DNA of 64,000 bases from Pogonophryne albipinna (Eukaryota > Chordata > Actinopteri > Perciformes > Artedidraconidae). Position numbers and translations under genes: made by a program. Positions 1 through 12,752 of the stretch are shown piece after piece (position 1 is the stretch's first letter; each line of letters begins with the position of its first letter). The notes below the pieces were generated by a model that worked only from the letters and a program-made list of their open reading frames with translations, was not told where the DNA came from and made no database searches. Location: positions 4,316,715 through 4,380,714 of the forward strand of contig CM053263.1 of the NCBI GenBank assembly GCA_028583405.1, given 5' to 3'.

Positions 1-3000
1 CCCAATAGGTCTGCTGTCTGCTCCATGGGAAAGGTCGATCGGTAGGATGTTTGCGGAGGTTTGTATCGAGCGATCAATATCCCTCCTGAGGTGTACACTT
101 CAAGAAAAGGACCATTTTAGAGACGAGTCTTTTTGGACAAAAAAAAGAGGAAAAAATGAAAAGAATGGATATTTTTTAAGATGTTTATACGTTTTTAATA
201 AAAAAATATCCTGCCCTGTTTCTTTTATTCTTTATCACTGCCAGGCATAACGCACAGGCAAGGAAATAGCGTGTTTGCTGTGTGTTTTAGTCTTTACGTT
301 TTTGGGTCTTTCTCTTTTTCCATAACTTGTATTGGAAACAATATTTCTAATTATTGGTGCCCATGTATATGACTGTAGGCTCAATAACCTCTCATACCCT
401 GAAGTTAGGCCTTAAATAAGGAGAATAAATCCCTGTTTTAGTTATTTTCAACGCCATCTTGACTGTGCCTGGGCCTGTTAGGGACAATTGAGTGAAATTC
501 CACCCATCTTTGTTTAGGAGGAGAGAAGGTTCTGACTTTACTTCAGATTTCTAGTTTTATGCAGTGTATTGCAGTATCCCTGTACAGTTAGTATTCCCTC
601 CTGACCTTGTTTTGAGCAGTCTGTCCTGACCCTGGATCAGCCTTATTAGGAGCTGACAGACCTGTAGGTTAGATAAGCTTCATCAACACCAAATAAATCA
701 CTTTTATGCCAGGGTGTTAAAAACTGGTTTAAACCGTGTTTTCTCCTCCAGACGTCCTCCCTCTGCTTCAGTATTTTCTCTAACGCTACCCATGTGGAAT
801 TTAGTGACACACAAGGACTCCGTACTCAAACAAAAACATAGGTTTAATTTGGCGGAGCTATTCCAGGCAGGGTTAAGACAACACAGTGTTTCTGGGGCCC
901 CCGCTTATAATGACTTCCGCCCTCATGAGAAAATATTTGGATGGTGTTTGAATGGAAAAATATGCAAGTATATCTCCTATTCTCACACAAACAGAAATTA
1001 CTTGACCTCAATTCCTCTTTCCTTTCAAATGAGCTCATCTTGACATAAGAACAAGGTCTAGTGTGGTCAAGAGAGCACCCATGTGGCATTTATTTAATAA
1101 CATTTTGGAGGTTTATTAACATCCAGTCAATCATCTGAAAATATTAGCCGTGCTGGATATTAATTATCCAGGACGGTATTTGTCATTCTTCTTTCAAATC
1201 CCTCTGAACTGGAACAGTCAGTGTTTGTTAATGTTTACTTTATCCTCACATGCCTGATACTATTTATATGTAAAAAGTTACAGGGTAGGTTGAGCTGAGA
1301 AGTACATGGCCGAAAAGGCTGCCAGGATAGCAGAAGGATGAAAGTCCACCTCCATTGTTTGTCCAGTGAGTCACGCACCGCACATACATGTGGGTCTGAC
1401 ACTCTTAGCCAACAAACTGATCACAGTCTGTGACCTTTGCCCTTGTTAACCCCCCCGTCGCCAATGTACTGCCAGCAGTCGGGCTCCGATCAGATTGGAT
1501 AGTTTGGGGGAGGGTTTATTTTTACACAGCCGTGTTGTCACTCAAGCCTCATACTGCCTGTATTTCCCAATACCTCATTGTACTCCAGTTTCTCCTCGTG
1601 TCCTGGGTGTAGGCTCCCTCCAGACACATAATATAGATGTTTGTGTGTGTTTACTGTAAATTAGATGTGGTTTTTTTGTAAAAAAGCCTTGGTTTAATGT
1701 CATTATCAATAATCAGTCCAATTACCATGACCTTATTCGATACACAACAGAAGCTTTGCAGTGCTTTCTTAAAATAACTAAAATCACACATACATACTCA
1801 CCAGACACACACACATGAACCCATTCAGCCAAAACCTCATAAAAATTCCACACTCACCTGCCCTGACCTCAGATTTTTGGTGACAAACCCATGACAGATA
1901 CCTCACTTTGAGTTTCAACGTCTCCGCTGAGGACATGACTCATTTGCAATTTTTCCAGCGAGGCCAGGGGAGAGGGTAGGTTGTTTTGTAATGTCCAAGC
2001 AACAAAAAAAACAGAACTCAAAATGTGCTCTTAAGGCGAAAATCATCACAACCCAAATCCTGTTTTTTTTTTTACTACATCTGCAACACACGAGAGATAC
2101 TTACTGATTCAGATCTGGGCCCCAGTAGAAAAATATGATTATTCCTTGATCATTTGAGGTGATTTTGGGGCCAACAATTAAAAAGAAAAAAAAACCTGCG
2201 GGGCTATGGGCAACTGTTGAGGCAGCTGGGCAGCTGTCAGGGTGTTGCATGCACCAGGGAACAATCATTCAAGTGTAGCAGTGATTTAGCTAGAAGGCGA
2301 AAGTCCAGACAGACAGATTTTATATCCTGAGCTTTGTCTGTTAAATTGATTTTTTAAGCTTAACAAGGTATCAAAGCCCGAGAGACCAATAAAGTAGCTG
2401 TTTTCCTAAAAAGTTGTTGGAGGGTAAAATGAAAAGCTCCAAAACAGTAGATGTGCGTCATTGTTTTGTTTTGAAAAGGGGAGAAAATGGCCTTTTTAAA
2501 TTATAGCCTGCACACTGTTATTGTTTATCCTGAAACAGGTGCAGGTCTAAAAAGAAACTACCCCCACCTCTCTGTTTCTCCCTTTATTGCTGCTTTTCAC
2601 ACTCTCTTTCCCGTACATTACGTCACCTTCGACAGGAAATAAGATGCCTCAGCCCAAGGTGTTAAGAGACGTCTTCTTGGGGGCTTTTATTTCATTATCC
2701 TTTTACTGCCATTCTCTATTCATATTTATTTAAATTGTATTTTTTATGGTCCAAAGGACACAATTGATTTGGGCACACAGACAGACAAAACATTAAAACA
2801 CTTGCTTTATTTCCCCATGCAAGGTTATGCAATAAAAGGCTCTCTCAAGGCAACACGTGGTTATTTGTGGGTACATGCTGCCTCTCTGTGGTCTCTAAAG
2901 GTACATTCACAGTTCATGTTCTGCACACTAGATGTCAACATTTAGCACATCTGTGTTCATGTGAGGGTAGAAGGAAGAGGAGTTATTAGTATGAACAGAA

Positions 3001-4423
3001 AATCTATTTAAGCATCAGTTGAAATGTTGTTATTCAGATATCTCAGTCAACCTGCTTCTTGGATCATAATCCTGTTCTTATAAATATTAGAGCCGCCTCA
3101 ATGACAACTATATCAATTATTTTCTCAAGTCATATACTCCAAAGCTACAGTATGATGATACAAAGTTATCTCTGTTCATCTTAGTTGTTTGTGTGTGTAA
3201 GCCATTGCAATATCCATATTTATAATACAGATACGCATCCCCACTCAAAATGACAGAATCAGACCTTGGGATAAAAAGTCCTGGCCTTGTTAGCTGACGT
3301 GTTGGACAGTGTGACAAAAACACAAAGAACATAGACAAGAACTTGATATCTGAGATACAGAGTGTTGTAAAATACAGTGCAGCTGAGAAGGAAAGTAAAA
3401 AAAAAAAATCTGCCAGAAAACATCTTGACACCAAGAAGTACTTTCTCATTACTTTTAAAGTACACGCACTTTAAAGGCTTGATAGGCTGTGGTACTATCA
3501 GATCTGAAACAATCGATAAATACATTTAGACATTTTAACTGCAACCATTTTGATAATGGTTTACTTGTTGAATCAATTTTTCATGCAAAATAAAGCATAA
3601 CATATTGCTGGACAAATGTGAGGATTTGAGATGAGTGACACTTTGAGATTGACATCTGTATGGATCTTTTCAGTATTTTCGATAGTACTTACAAATATAG
3701 TCACTACTTGGAGCCGTTGTTAAAACAAATTTCACACACACCTTGCTCAAGTTTTGTCTACACAACAGAGTTGAATCAAGTTCATTTTTCTGGTATAATA
3801 ATAGCTTTTAACCACATCTGAAAAGTAACTCCAAACCTTATAATGAATCAAACCTGTGGCCAGGTTTCAAAGGTCATCATTCTTTGATCATTCAAAGTGA
3901 ATGACAAGAACATTAAGCTAACCATCACATGTATATAGAGCTACTCATTAGCACCATCAGTTCCCTGACTTCCTGATGTACAGCACATTATTAGCATTTA
4001 GGTCAAAGGCGAGCAGTTTCCAGAGCTACTTGTCACCCTCATATAAGCACTGAGATGTTAATGTCTCCCCACCGGAGCAAACAGAAGCCACTGTAAAAAA
4101 CAACCGTCACCTCTGACCCCTCTTCCCCTCAGGTTGCCCCTCGTTCCCGCTATTGATCCTCCAGATTCCTCCGATGTCGAGGGTGAGTGTGAGAATCCTC
4201 TTCAAGATAAAGGCATTTGAGGAGTCATTACCTGTGTCTCAGCCTGAGTGTGGGTGAAAACTCTCCATGAGAGGGCCGCACACTCATTAAAGTCATTTGT
4301 GAGCAGTTCAAAGGTTTCAACTATTTCTTCTGGTCTCCGTCCGTGCAGAGAGGCAGGTGCAGGGTTAACTGGATAAATGGAGGAATTCAGCTTTGACATA
4401 TAAGGAGGCTCCAAACACGTCAG
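1..4423. other. 5' intergenic region, no gene seen
   Basis: AT-rich non-coding DNA upstream of the ECM2-like gene. No open frame here shows a recognisable domain or credible exon structure, and I saw no paired transposon termini. The only candidate functional piece is a strong splice donor at its right end, described separately. Confidence 0.6.
4370..4423 (+). other. ecm2: candidate non-coding first exon of the ECM2-like gene
   Basis: The first coding exon of the ECM2-like gene starts at an acceptor (AG at 5048-5049) only 5 bases before its ATG, so a separate 5' UTR exon is required. The best upstream donor I see is CAG|GTAAGC, with the intron starting at 4424. A TATA-like GGATAAATG lies near 4370 and a second one, ACATATAAGG, near 4396. 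The exon start is not determinable by eye; transcript data could place the exon elsewhere. Confidence 0.3.
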
Positions 4424-5049
4424 GTAAGCAAATCTCATAAATCAAGCTGGACAATGCATTATTTTAAACTTCTATTTTTGTTCACATTTTTGCTGTTTTC
4501 CAATATAATCTAATTCATTTTCTGTTGGACATTGTATTTGCTTCCCACCCAACCCACTGCTGTATATTTCAAAATAATACATTTTACTACATGGACTTAA
4601 GTTGTGAAAGGCAGATATTTGATAAAGGTGACAACATACAGACTGTTATTTGGGCTATGCCTCGGAAAAAAAAGTATATTTTTGAAGTCGTATAGACACA
4701 TGTTTGACATTCCTTGTTTTCGTATTCAACACAAAACAAGAGCTTGCATTTTTGAACAAACTAATAAAAGTCCAAAAACAGAAATCTGAATGGACATTTT
4801 TGGGATTTCTGAGAAGTAATACTGCAAACATAGTACTGTCAACACTGTAACCCTTTTCTACAGCTATAATTCATACTTTTCTTCTATGTATGATTTTAAA
4901 ACGGTTTGATTTGAAACAGAACTGCAATATTAAAGAAATATCATCAAAATGATTTAGAAAGGTACACTTTAAAAGTGCAGTTTACTCTTTTCTACAATTA
5001 TTTATAATCTGATCTCATTTTATCTTTTTACATTGTGTTCCTTTAACAG

Positions 5050-8001
5050 ACACAATGAAGGTCCTCTCGCTGATGCTTATATTCCTCACAGTTTCTGGAT
5101 ATTCATATGTGTTGCAACCCAGTAAGTATAAAATTTGACCTATTAAACATTTTAAGCTTTCAACTAAGTGCTTAAGTATCTGTAGTGACTTTAAAATGAA
5201 GATATAATCTGTTGCTAATTATCACACTCCTACCAAACAACAGGTCATTAACACATCCATGCTAATTATTTCACAAGCCTTTAAAAGGGGAACACTGACT
5301 GTTGTATTTGCATCTTGATTTGGTCTTTTGAAATGAATAAGGGTGTCTTTTGCACAACATTTTATTGGAGTGAACTATCGTAATGGTTGCTGTCTGCATT
5401 GTAGGATTGACAGTGGCCCAGGGAGCTGAGCTGGACAGAGACCAGTCTGATATGACGAGTGAGCAGCTGGGAGATGTTTCAATATCAGTGGAAGAAGAAG
5501 AGAAGGCTGCAGAATTGACTGAGGAAGGGAAAACTGGGGGGAAAGAGATGGGTGGGGGCTTGACTCCAGAGACAAATTCAGAAAGGAGGATGGCTGCTGA
5601 TGATGAAACAACTCAGAAAAGTGATCAAATGGATCAACTGAAGCAAGAAAAAGTTGAAGAGGAAAGTGAGAGCAGGCTGGTGGCAGGGATCGGTCTTCAC
5701 AAGGAGGCTAGAAGGGAAATGATAACTGTAAATCAACAAAATGTGGAAGAGAAAGGAGGAAATGGAGGAATAGAAGATCACATGGTAGTTAGCGACCTCA
5801 CACCTCCTTTTAGCACTTCCTCTACTCAAGTACAGGAAGAATTCATTATTCCTGCCACAATTCAAATTCTCACTCGGTCTCAAAATCCTCCTGGTGTTCC
5901 TCCCCCTGATAATCATCATAATGTCCCTCAATCACAAGTATCCTCTGATCCTCCCACCGCTTACGCCAAAGTTAGCCCTCAGTTCTTTCCTCCTCCTGTC
6001 ACTCTTCCCAGTCCAACAGAAATCAGTCACATGTCAGCCTCAACAGTCCTTCCTGGTTCTGTCCTACTGCTTGAAGATCTTCTTACTGAGGTTTGGAAGA
6101 CTCCTGGACATCATCTCAAGCAGAAGGAATTGGAAGTTAAGTCTAGTCCGCATTTGGAGGATTCAGAGCTTAAAAATATGTTGTTTAAACCTGCACGGAA
6201 GGAGATACAAATCACCGTTGTTCAACCAAATCATAATACTGGATCGGTGCAAGCAGCAACACCAAAACCAAAAGAGTCAACGTTTATTACCAAAGAAGTA
6301 AATCCCACACCAAGATCAAATGAAAATAATGCCGTGGTCAAGCTTAATCCAAACATGACCCAGCTCTCAAATAATACCACCAAACCTAGAGTGAAGCAAA
6401 ATAGAGCATCTCCTCCTCAAACACCACAAACCAAAGTTTCAGCTAAACCGCGGCAGACAACTGCCAAAACACCTTCAGCGAAGAACAGTAGTAGAAGTAA
6501 GACAATTAAGAATTCCAAGGAAAAGAAAAGGAAAAAGGACAATAAAACCCAAAAGCCACCACCGAAGAAGAAGGTCGTAAAACCAACAACCTTTCCTTAC
6601 TTCAAGGATAACTACTGTCCTCCTGAGTGTGCCTGCTATGGAAGGTAAGCTTAATAATGCTTTATAAGACTTAATAGATCCACTGTTATTATGCTTTCCA
6701 ATGTGAGAAATGTTCTTCTGCTTCGAGTGTTGGTCAGACAAAATGAGCAACCTTAAGATATCATCTTAAAAGTTATGAATTTGATATTCAGAGCATAAAT
6801 ATTGACGCAAACAACTATTGTACTGGAGGTTTTCTCGTGTGTGATTGGTCACATTGGTTTCATGAAATCATCATTCCTTATAATTTATTATGTATTGTTT
6901 TCTAGGGTGGTCCAGTGCTCAGACAAAGGTGTGGACAAGGTTCCTTACGGTATTCCCTATAACTCCCGCTATATCCTCCTCATGAATAACCACATCGACG
7001 TCATCCAGCTGGACCTGCTCAATGAGTACGTCTCTATGGAGTTCCTAGTGTTGAGCAACAATCGTCTCAAGGATGAAACCATAGAGGGGGCCTTCGAGGG
7101 GATTCTGGCTTTGAAGCGCCTCTACCTGAATAAAAACCTCCTAATCAGTGTTCCGGCTGATCTTCCCATGTCTCTCGAGGAGCTTCGATTGGACAACAAT
7201 CATCTGAGTGTGATGTCTGAGGCAGCCTGGGCTCGGTGCCCCGGTCTCTTGATTTTGAGTCTGAGTAACAACAGCCTGGGGAATGGATCTGAATTTCTTC
7301 CTAACGCAGTGCTCTCTCCTTTGAGCAGCCTGCGCACTCTGAACCTGGATCACAACCAGTTGACTTCAGTTCCTCTGGGCTTACCCCTGTCCATCAAGCA
7401 GCTCTACCTCAAAGGGAACCTCATTGAGCAATTCCGTGGAGGAGCATTCAATGGGAGATCAGAGCTGATGGTGTTAGATCTGAGTTCAAACAGATTGACA
7501 AACAAGGGTCTTCTCAAGGATTCTCTTCTCAATGCAACACACTTGGAAAGCCTCAATTTGGAGGGGAACAGACTCAAAAAAGTACCACAACACCTTCCCA
7601 GCTCACTTAAAACTCTAAACCTGGAGGGAAACCTTATATCTTCCATAAAGAAAATGGTTTTCGGAACCTTAAAAAACCTGGAACACCTGGGTTTAGCAAG
7701 GAATACAATCTTCAAAGTGGCACCAGGGGCCTTCAAGACATTGCCAGTCCTTCATCAGTTGGACCTGTGTCACAACACTTTGCGCCAGGTGCCCAGACAG
7801 CTCCCTAAAGCTCTGCACTCACTCGCCCTCACCCACAACAAGATTCAAACAGTGCCTCGGGATGCTTTCTGCTGGGGTAATCAAAGTTATAGTCTCAGCG
7901 GGCTTGTACGAGTGCAGTTGGAACACAATTTAATCGATATGGGGAAGTTGGATGCGCAGGCTTTTAGGTGCCTACGGGGATTCCAGGTGGTGCACTTCTA
8001 A
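5050..8001 (+). CDS. ecm2: ECM2-like leucine-rich repeat matrix protein, three coding exons
   Basis: Predicted secreted extracellular-matrix protein of 800 aa. The exon containing the start is 5050-5121 (ATG at 5055, donor GTAAGT at 5122); further coding exons are 5405-6644 (donor GTAAGC) and 6906-8001 (TAA stop). Phases agree at both junctions. Residues 1-18 or so form a signal peptide (MKVLSLMLIFLTVSG). Residues 23-426 are acidic, then Pro/Thr-rich, then strongly basic (KKRKKD, PPPKKK near 395-415) and contain no cysteine. Cysteines 427, 431, 433 and 440 form the CX3CXCX6C cluster of class I SLRPs, followed by about a dozen leucine-rich repeats (LxxLxLxxNxL). Cys758 and Cys791 fit the C-terminal cap. 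N-glycosylation sequons occur in both halves (NMT, NNT, NSS, NAT, NQS). The match to ECM2 is by recalled repeat sequence. Mammalian ECM2 also has a von Willebrand C domain, not visible here. It could be an ECM2 paralogue rather than the orthologue. Confidence 0.8.
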
Positions 8002-9035
8002 TGAACCTCCAAAAGAAAAAAGCAATCATGCTGCTTTGTTGACCTTTTCCAAAACCTGTGGTGAGTGATGTTGCTATGCCAGAAACCAATGGTATAACTG
8101 AACATTTGAGTCAGAAATATATATATGATGTGTGAAATGTAATGTATTATATGCACCCAATCCAAGCCTCGCTCTTTGGCTGATTTAATGACGTTAATTC
8201 TCTTTTCCGAACTACAGTCAGAGAACACTGGATTACACTTGCAATAGGAATAGTTTAACAAACCTAAGTAACCAAACTTGTTATATCAAACTTCAAACTT
8301 TCTTATCAGCATCTCCAAAGCAGAATTATTTTGAAGATTTGTATTGCAACTTTTAGTTTCCATCCATTTAAGCAACATGTATAGAAGGTTGCCTGAGATA
8401 CGCAATCTGAGACACATTTTTATTTATTTTCCATTTACTGGGAAACATTGTAGTAGTCAGCTGTCATTCGACAGAAAGCCGATATGGATAATGTGAAAAG
8501 GGGGATGCAACAGGAATTCTCAAGATGTTGGTGCTCGCACTTTGTCAAAAGAATATGTGTTGATATTTATTTAAATGATTTGCAAGGTGACTTTCATTCC
8601 ACAATGAAATAAGTAAATCCCTGTAAATGATTCTGGAAATTGCTTTCTTTTTATACAAGTCACATGAAGTTTGTGTACATATCATGTGTTTGTGTTTTCA
8701 CATGTACATGGTGTAAATGTTTAGTGTAGGAAATCAGTAACTCATAATGTATCCAGATATGTACAAATAGGCTTGCTTTTTTTTTTCAAAGTGTGAAACC
8801 TTTGTATGAACAATACATTTGTCATTGTAATTGTTCAAGCTCATATAAGTGGACATGTGAAAGTTGAGGCTGTTTGGGGTTTTAAAAAAAAGTATTCACT
8901 GTCTTTTTCTAAGTTCATGTTGTTTCCCTGTGAGCGCATGGATTGCAAATCACACCACATATGTGACTTTGGGTTCATGGTGAAAAGATGATCAACATGA
9001 TGTGGATAAAATAAAGTATGCATGTAGAACAACTT
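8002..9035 (+). other. ecm2: 3' UTR of the ECM2-like gene
   Basis: Runs in the same exon from the TAA stop at 7999-8001. AT-rich, with no coding content. The first well-placed canonical polyadenylation signal is AATAAA at 9010-9015, followed by a GT-rich stretch, so cleavage near 9030 is likely. The end is inferred. Confidence 0.5.
9010..9015 (+). terminator. polyadenylation signal of the ECM2-like gene
   Basis: AATAAA about 1 kb after the stop codon, with T/G-rich sequence downstream (TTCTGCTGG, TTGTCAAC). Other A-rich signals nearby cannot be excluded. Confidence 0.5.
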
Positions 9036-10531
9036 CTGCTGGATGTAATATTGCAATAGCTTGTCAACAGAAACATGTCATTTAAATAAGTGGGATGATG
9101 AATGGGTTCTTTGTCTAAGCCTTTTGCAGGATAAGAAAAAAGGGAATCTAAAAGATGGTGGCTCGTGAGCTGCAGTAAAGGTTTTGTCTTCCATGAATCA
9201 AAGTTCCCCCGATGCTTTCTCACCAACCCAGAGGAGCTTTTAGGAACTGAGATATAAAGAGCACAGGACAGGTGATTCAAATCATTGAGCAATCAGTTTG
9301 AACATAGAAGTAGAGTCCATACAGTAGATCATTCCATCTGCCACATTTTTGGAAATGTATTAAACACAAAATAGAAAACAACAGAAGAAAAATGACTACG
9401 AAGAAAAACCTCTAGGTGACAAAGAAAGATGTGCACAGAAGAAAACAGAACATAATCACAGTTACACGTAAAATATCTAAGGTGGAATAAAGCTTTGTAA
9501 CATAGTTAAGCATTCCTGTAAAAACACATAAATAGCACATTTCAAAACTTTAAAGCCAAGTGACAAAAATACAAGAACATTTGTTGTACTCATGGTAAAC
9601 GTTTATAGTATCTGAATTTAAAACCACAAAGGACTTCATGCCCACTCTATTTCTACTATCGTGACTAAGATTGTTGTTTTTTTTTAAATAGTTTTTTAAG
9701 GGGAAAAGTCAACAAGGTGTCAACTTTTTATATTGCTATTTTTTTAACATTCAAAGGAACACAAACTAATTTATTTTTGGCTGAAATTGCCAAACACATC
9801 CTACAGGATTATTAACTGTATGTTAAAGTGTGCTGTTTCAGCTATCCTCAAGTTGGGTTTTGAGTTTGAGTTGGGTTGTCCTTTGTTTGTTTAACCCCTG
9901 GCTGGTGAAAAAAAGATGGAAATATAGCTGGCAGGAGTGACAGTTTAAAGCTCCACAGTTAGTTTTCCAAAGCTAATAAATAGCTTTGCCGTACCGGCCC
10001 AAATGTTCCACTGTAGGCATTTTCTTCATTTTCCATAAACAAATTCCATATCAGTCTAGGTTGTTATTGTTCTCCCGTATTTGGGCAGCTATGATCCCCT
10101 TGGGGATTCTCATGAGGACAAACATATCATTCACTTTGTCAGGATCTCGGGAATGTCAATTGAACAGCAGTGTTGAACAAACAAATCAAGCAAATGGTGA
10201 CGAGATGATACCCATTACACAAAAATGCACCCTATCTTTGTTGTAATACTTTTTTATAAATCCAATCTGTGATATAAAATCATGTCATCTATAATACAGA
10301 AGTATAAAGAGTGGGTAATATGAAGTTATGTAGTTGCCTGTTCCATGAATAAACAAGAAAAAGTAGCTATGAGATGATTTTATTGCCAAAACTGACGTGT
10401 TTTTTTGCTAGTGCAGCATGTACCTGTGGTCACTCTTTCTGTCTCACAAAGTTCCCATGCAGTAAGGTTTTGTAAAAGTGCTGATATAAAAGACTTAGTT
10501 ATTACATATGAATGTGTTGGTAACAAAATGT

Positions 10532-10544
10532 CCACTAGATGGCA
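10532..10544 (+). promoter_or_regulatory. candidate CTCF site
   Basis: CCACTAGATGGCA agrees with the core of the vertebrate CTCF consensus (CCACYAGRKGGCR). It lies 1.5 kb beyond the end of the ECM2-like gene, at the edge of the transposon-rich spacer. A single motif match carries limited weight. Confidence 0.3.
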
Positions 10545-11014
10545 AGAATGTATAAGGAAATAGTTTTGATGTGTGCCACCATACAGAAAATATGAGGAGC
10601 TTGAATGTGGCTCTTTTCCCAGTCTACAAATGAGAGATTGTAGAAATTAAACCGCATATTCGTCAGGAAGTTTATCTTGGTGGGGGGGAGGTATATTTAA
10701 ACGCTTACACCAGACTGGAAACTCAGCTATGCTGGCACAACACATTTAAACACTCATTTTTTGAACCTTTTGGGGACTTCTTTTGCAATAACGTGAAATT
10801 ATTTGACTTAACCAAAATCCTGAAGAAAATTACATAATAGAAAAGAAGAAGTGAATAAGGGTTTTTCCCCGATTTGAGAAAAGCAGATGAAGGCAAAAGT
10901 GGAGAAAAATGCATAAGCCCACGTGGAGTTGTTGAGCGCTTTTTCTCTCTTTTTCCTTCTCTTGCTCGCTTTAATAAGTTCACTCAGCAACGTGGCACTG
11001 CACCCATAGGGCCT

Positions 11015-11130
11015 GGGAAAGAGGAGCAGGAGGAGGGGGACGAGAGGGAGGGCTGGGAGAAGGGAGGAAGAGAAGAAGGGGGAGTGAAGAAGAAGAAAAA
11101 GAAGAGAGTGAAGGGGAGGGGGGAGGGCTT
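11015..11130 (+). repeat. purine-rich (GA) tract
   Basis: Over 110 bases almost entirely A and G (GAGGAGCAGGAGGAGGGGG, GAAGAAGAAGAAAAAGAAG). Such polypurine tracts can adopt triplex (H-DNA) structures. No gene start is evident next to it. Confidence 0.7.
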
Positions 11131-12539
11131 GAAGGATGGATCCAGGCTCCACTGGCTCAGCGCGTGTCCAGAAGGGGAGAGCTTTGGCGGGGCAGGGAGC
11201 TCCCCAGCACCTCCCTACGGTCCAGCAGGACCAGGACCCTGTATCACTGCACCACATGTCTACCTGGATCCACTGGAATCCTCCTCCCCTCTTTGTGTCT
11301 CCTTTTACTCCCTGTTCCTCGCTCTCCGTCTGTTTTTTCTCTCGTATATTTTCTGCTTTTCACTCAATCACATTAGATTGTGTGCATGCACTACCTGCGT
11401 GCACACAGTCGTCTGGTGTGTGTGCGTGGGAGTCTCTTACGTAACGATCATGTGAACTGCTCCCTTGACAGAGACTGAAACCATGTGCTCATTTAAGTAG
11501 TTTGGCAGACGGTGAAATTATTTGTGTTACTCCGAATCCTGTGCTGGATACAGTCTGATATTAAGCTGATCCCGACAGGAGGTGTGAGGGATTGGTCGTA
11601 GTAAGGGTGCATGCTTATTACCACCATCTCTTAGGTTGTTTTTGTGCCAGTGTATAACCCATCTGCCAGAGTTACCTGTGTTCCCAAGCTTTTATTCTCT
11701 CTGGTTGTCTAATTTCTGACCAAAAGAAACACAAAATTCAAGCCTTGTTGAGTTTCTTTTGTTTTAATGCTGACCACGTTCTTACAGGAATCAGAGCAAG
11801 AGAGTGGGAACACACAAAAAGGAACAGAGGGGAACAGGATATTAAACCACACCCTACATGAGAGCCAGCGGGACGAACAGAGAAGCAGACAGAGTTGTGA
11901 TACTATTCAGCTGACATTCCTCTCCTGATATTTATGATTCTGAGAGGCCTACTTGCCACGAAGGAGCTGGCAATATAGTTCATATTTCTTCATTAAATGT
12001 GTAGGCCCAAATCGACGGCTTGTTAACACGAATACTGTAATTCTAGGAGTTAACTGAGAGACATTTGAACTTGTTTGCTGCAGCTAGAATTTGATAGATA
12101 ACACATAAATGGGAAGTTGATTTGTTGGTACGGTGGCTTTGTGGCAGTTCTTTCACATACATTAATTGAATACAGTTGTAATAAAGGAATAGAAATACAG
12201 ATTCAGTTCTACTGTGTATAGATGATTTCCCATGTGTGTCTCTCTTTTTCTCTTTCGCACACACATTTCTCTTGCTGTACTGTACTGTGAAAACCTCCCA
12301 GTGACTTATTTCAGCCCAACCCAAGATTTACACCCAGCTATCTCAGCCAATTTAGCCTTAAACTTCAAATCAAAACAAGCCTTAACTGTAACCTCGAGCC
12401 TGAACTCCAAAGCTAGGATTGACACCAATGACCTCATTCTTCACTCAAACTTAATGTCAAAAGGATATAAAAGTCCCTGTGAAGGGTTAAAATGGCTGAC
12501 TGTCTCCTTCTCACAGCAGAGTGCTATTGCATGTGTGAG

Positions 12540-12655
12540 AGGGAGGTGGCGCCTGAGTTAGCCGAGAGAAAGGGGTGAAACGGAGAAGGGAAAAAGAAGG
12601 AACAGAGGGAGGGGAGAATGAGAGGGAGGAGGGGAAAGAGAGAGAAACCATGGGA
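12540..12655 (+). repeat. second purine-rich tract
   Basis: A G/A-dominated stretch (GGGAAAAAGAAGGAACAGAG, GGAGGAGGGGAAAGAGAGAG), imperfect, about 70 bases before a CA microsatellite. Confidence 0.65.
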
Positions 12656-12724
12656 GCCAGAGGGACCTCAAGACACACATACACCAGCCCATCATCTGCT
12701 CCTGGTCTGGACCTGCACTGACTA

Positions 12725-12752
12725 AACACACACACACACACACACACACACA
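12725..12752 (+). repeat. (CA)n microsatellite
   Basis: About 14 uninterrupted CA units. Confidence 0.95.

Noticed and set aside
10874..11455. 193-codon open frame over the purine tract
   Set aside because: Low-complexity Glu/Gly/Lys sequence produced by the GA tract; several overlapping frames are open and none has a domain or splice structure.
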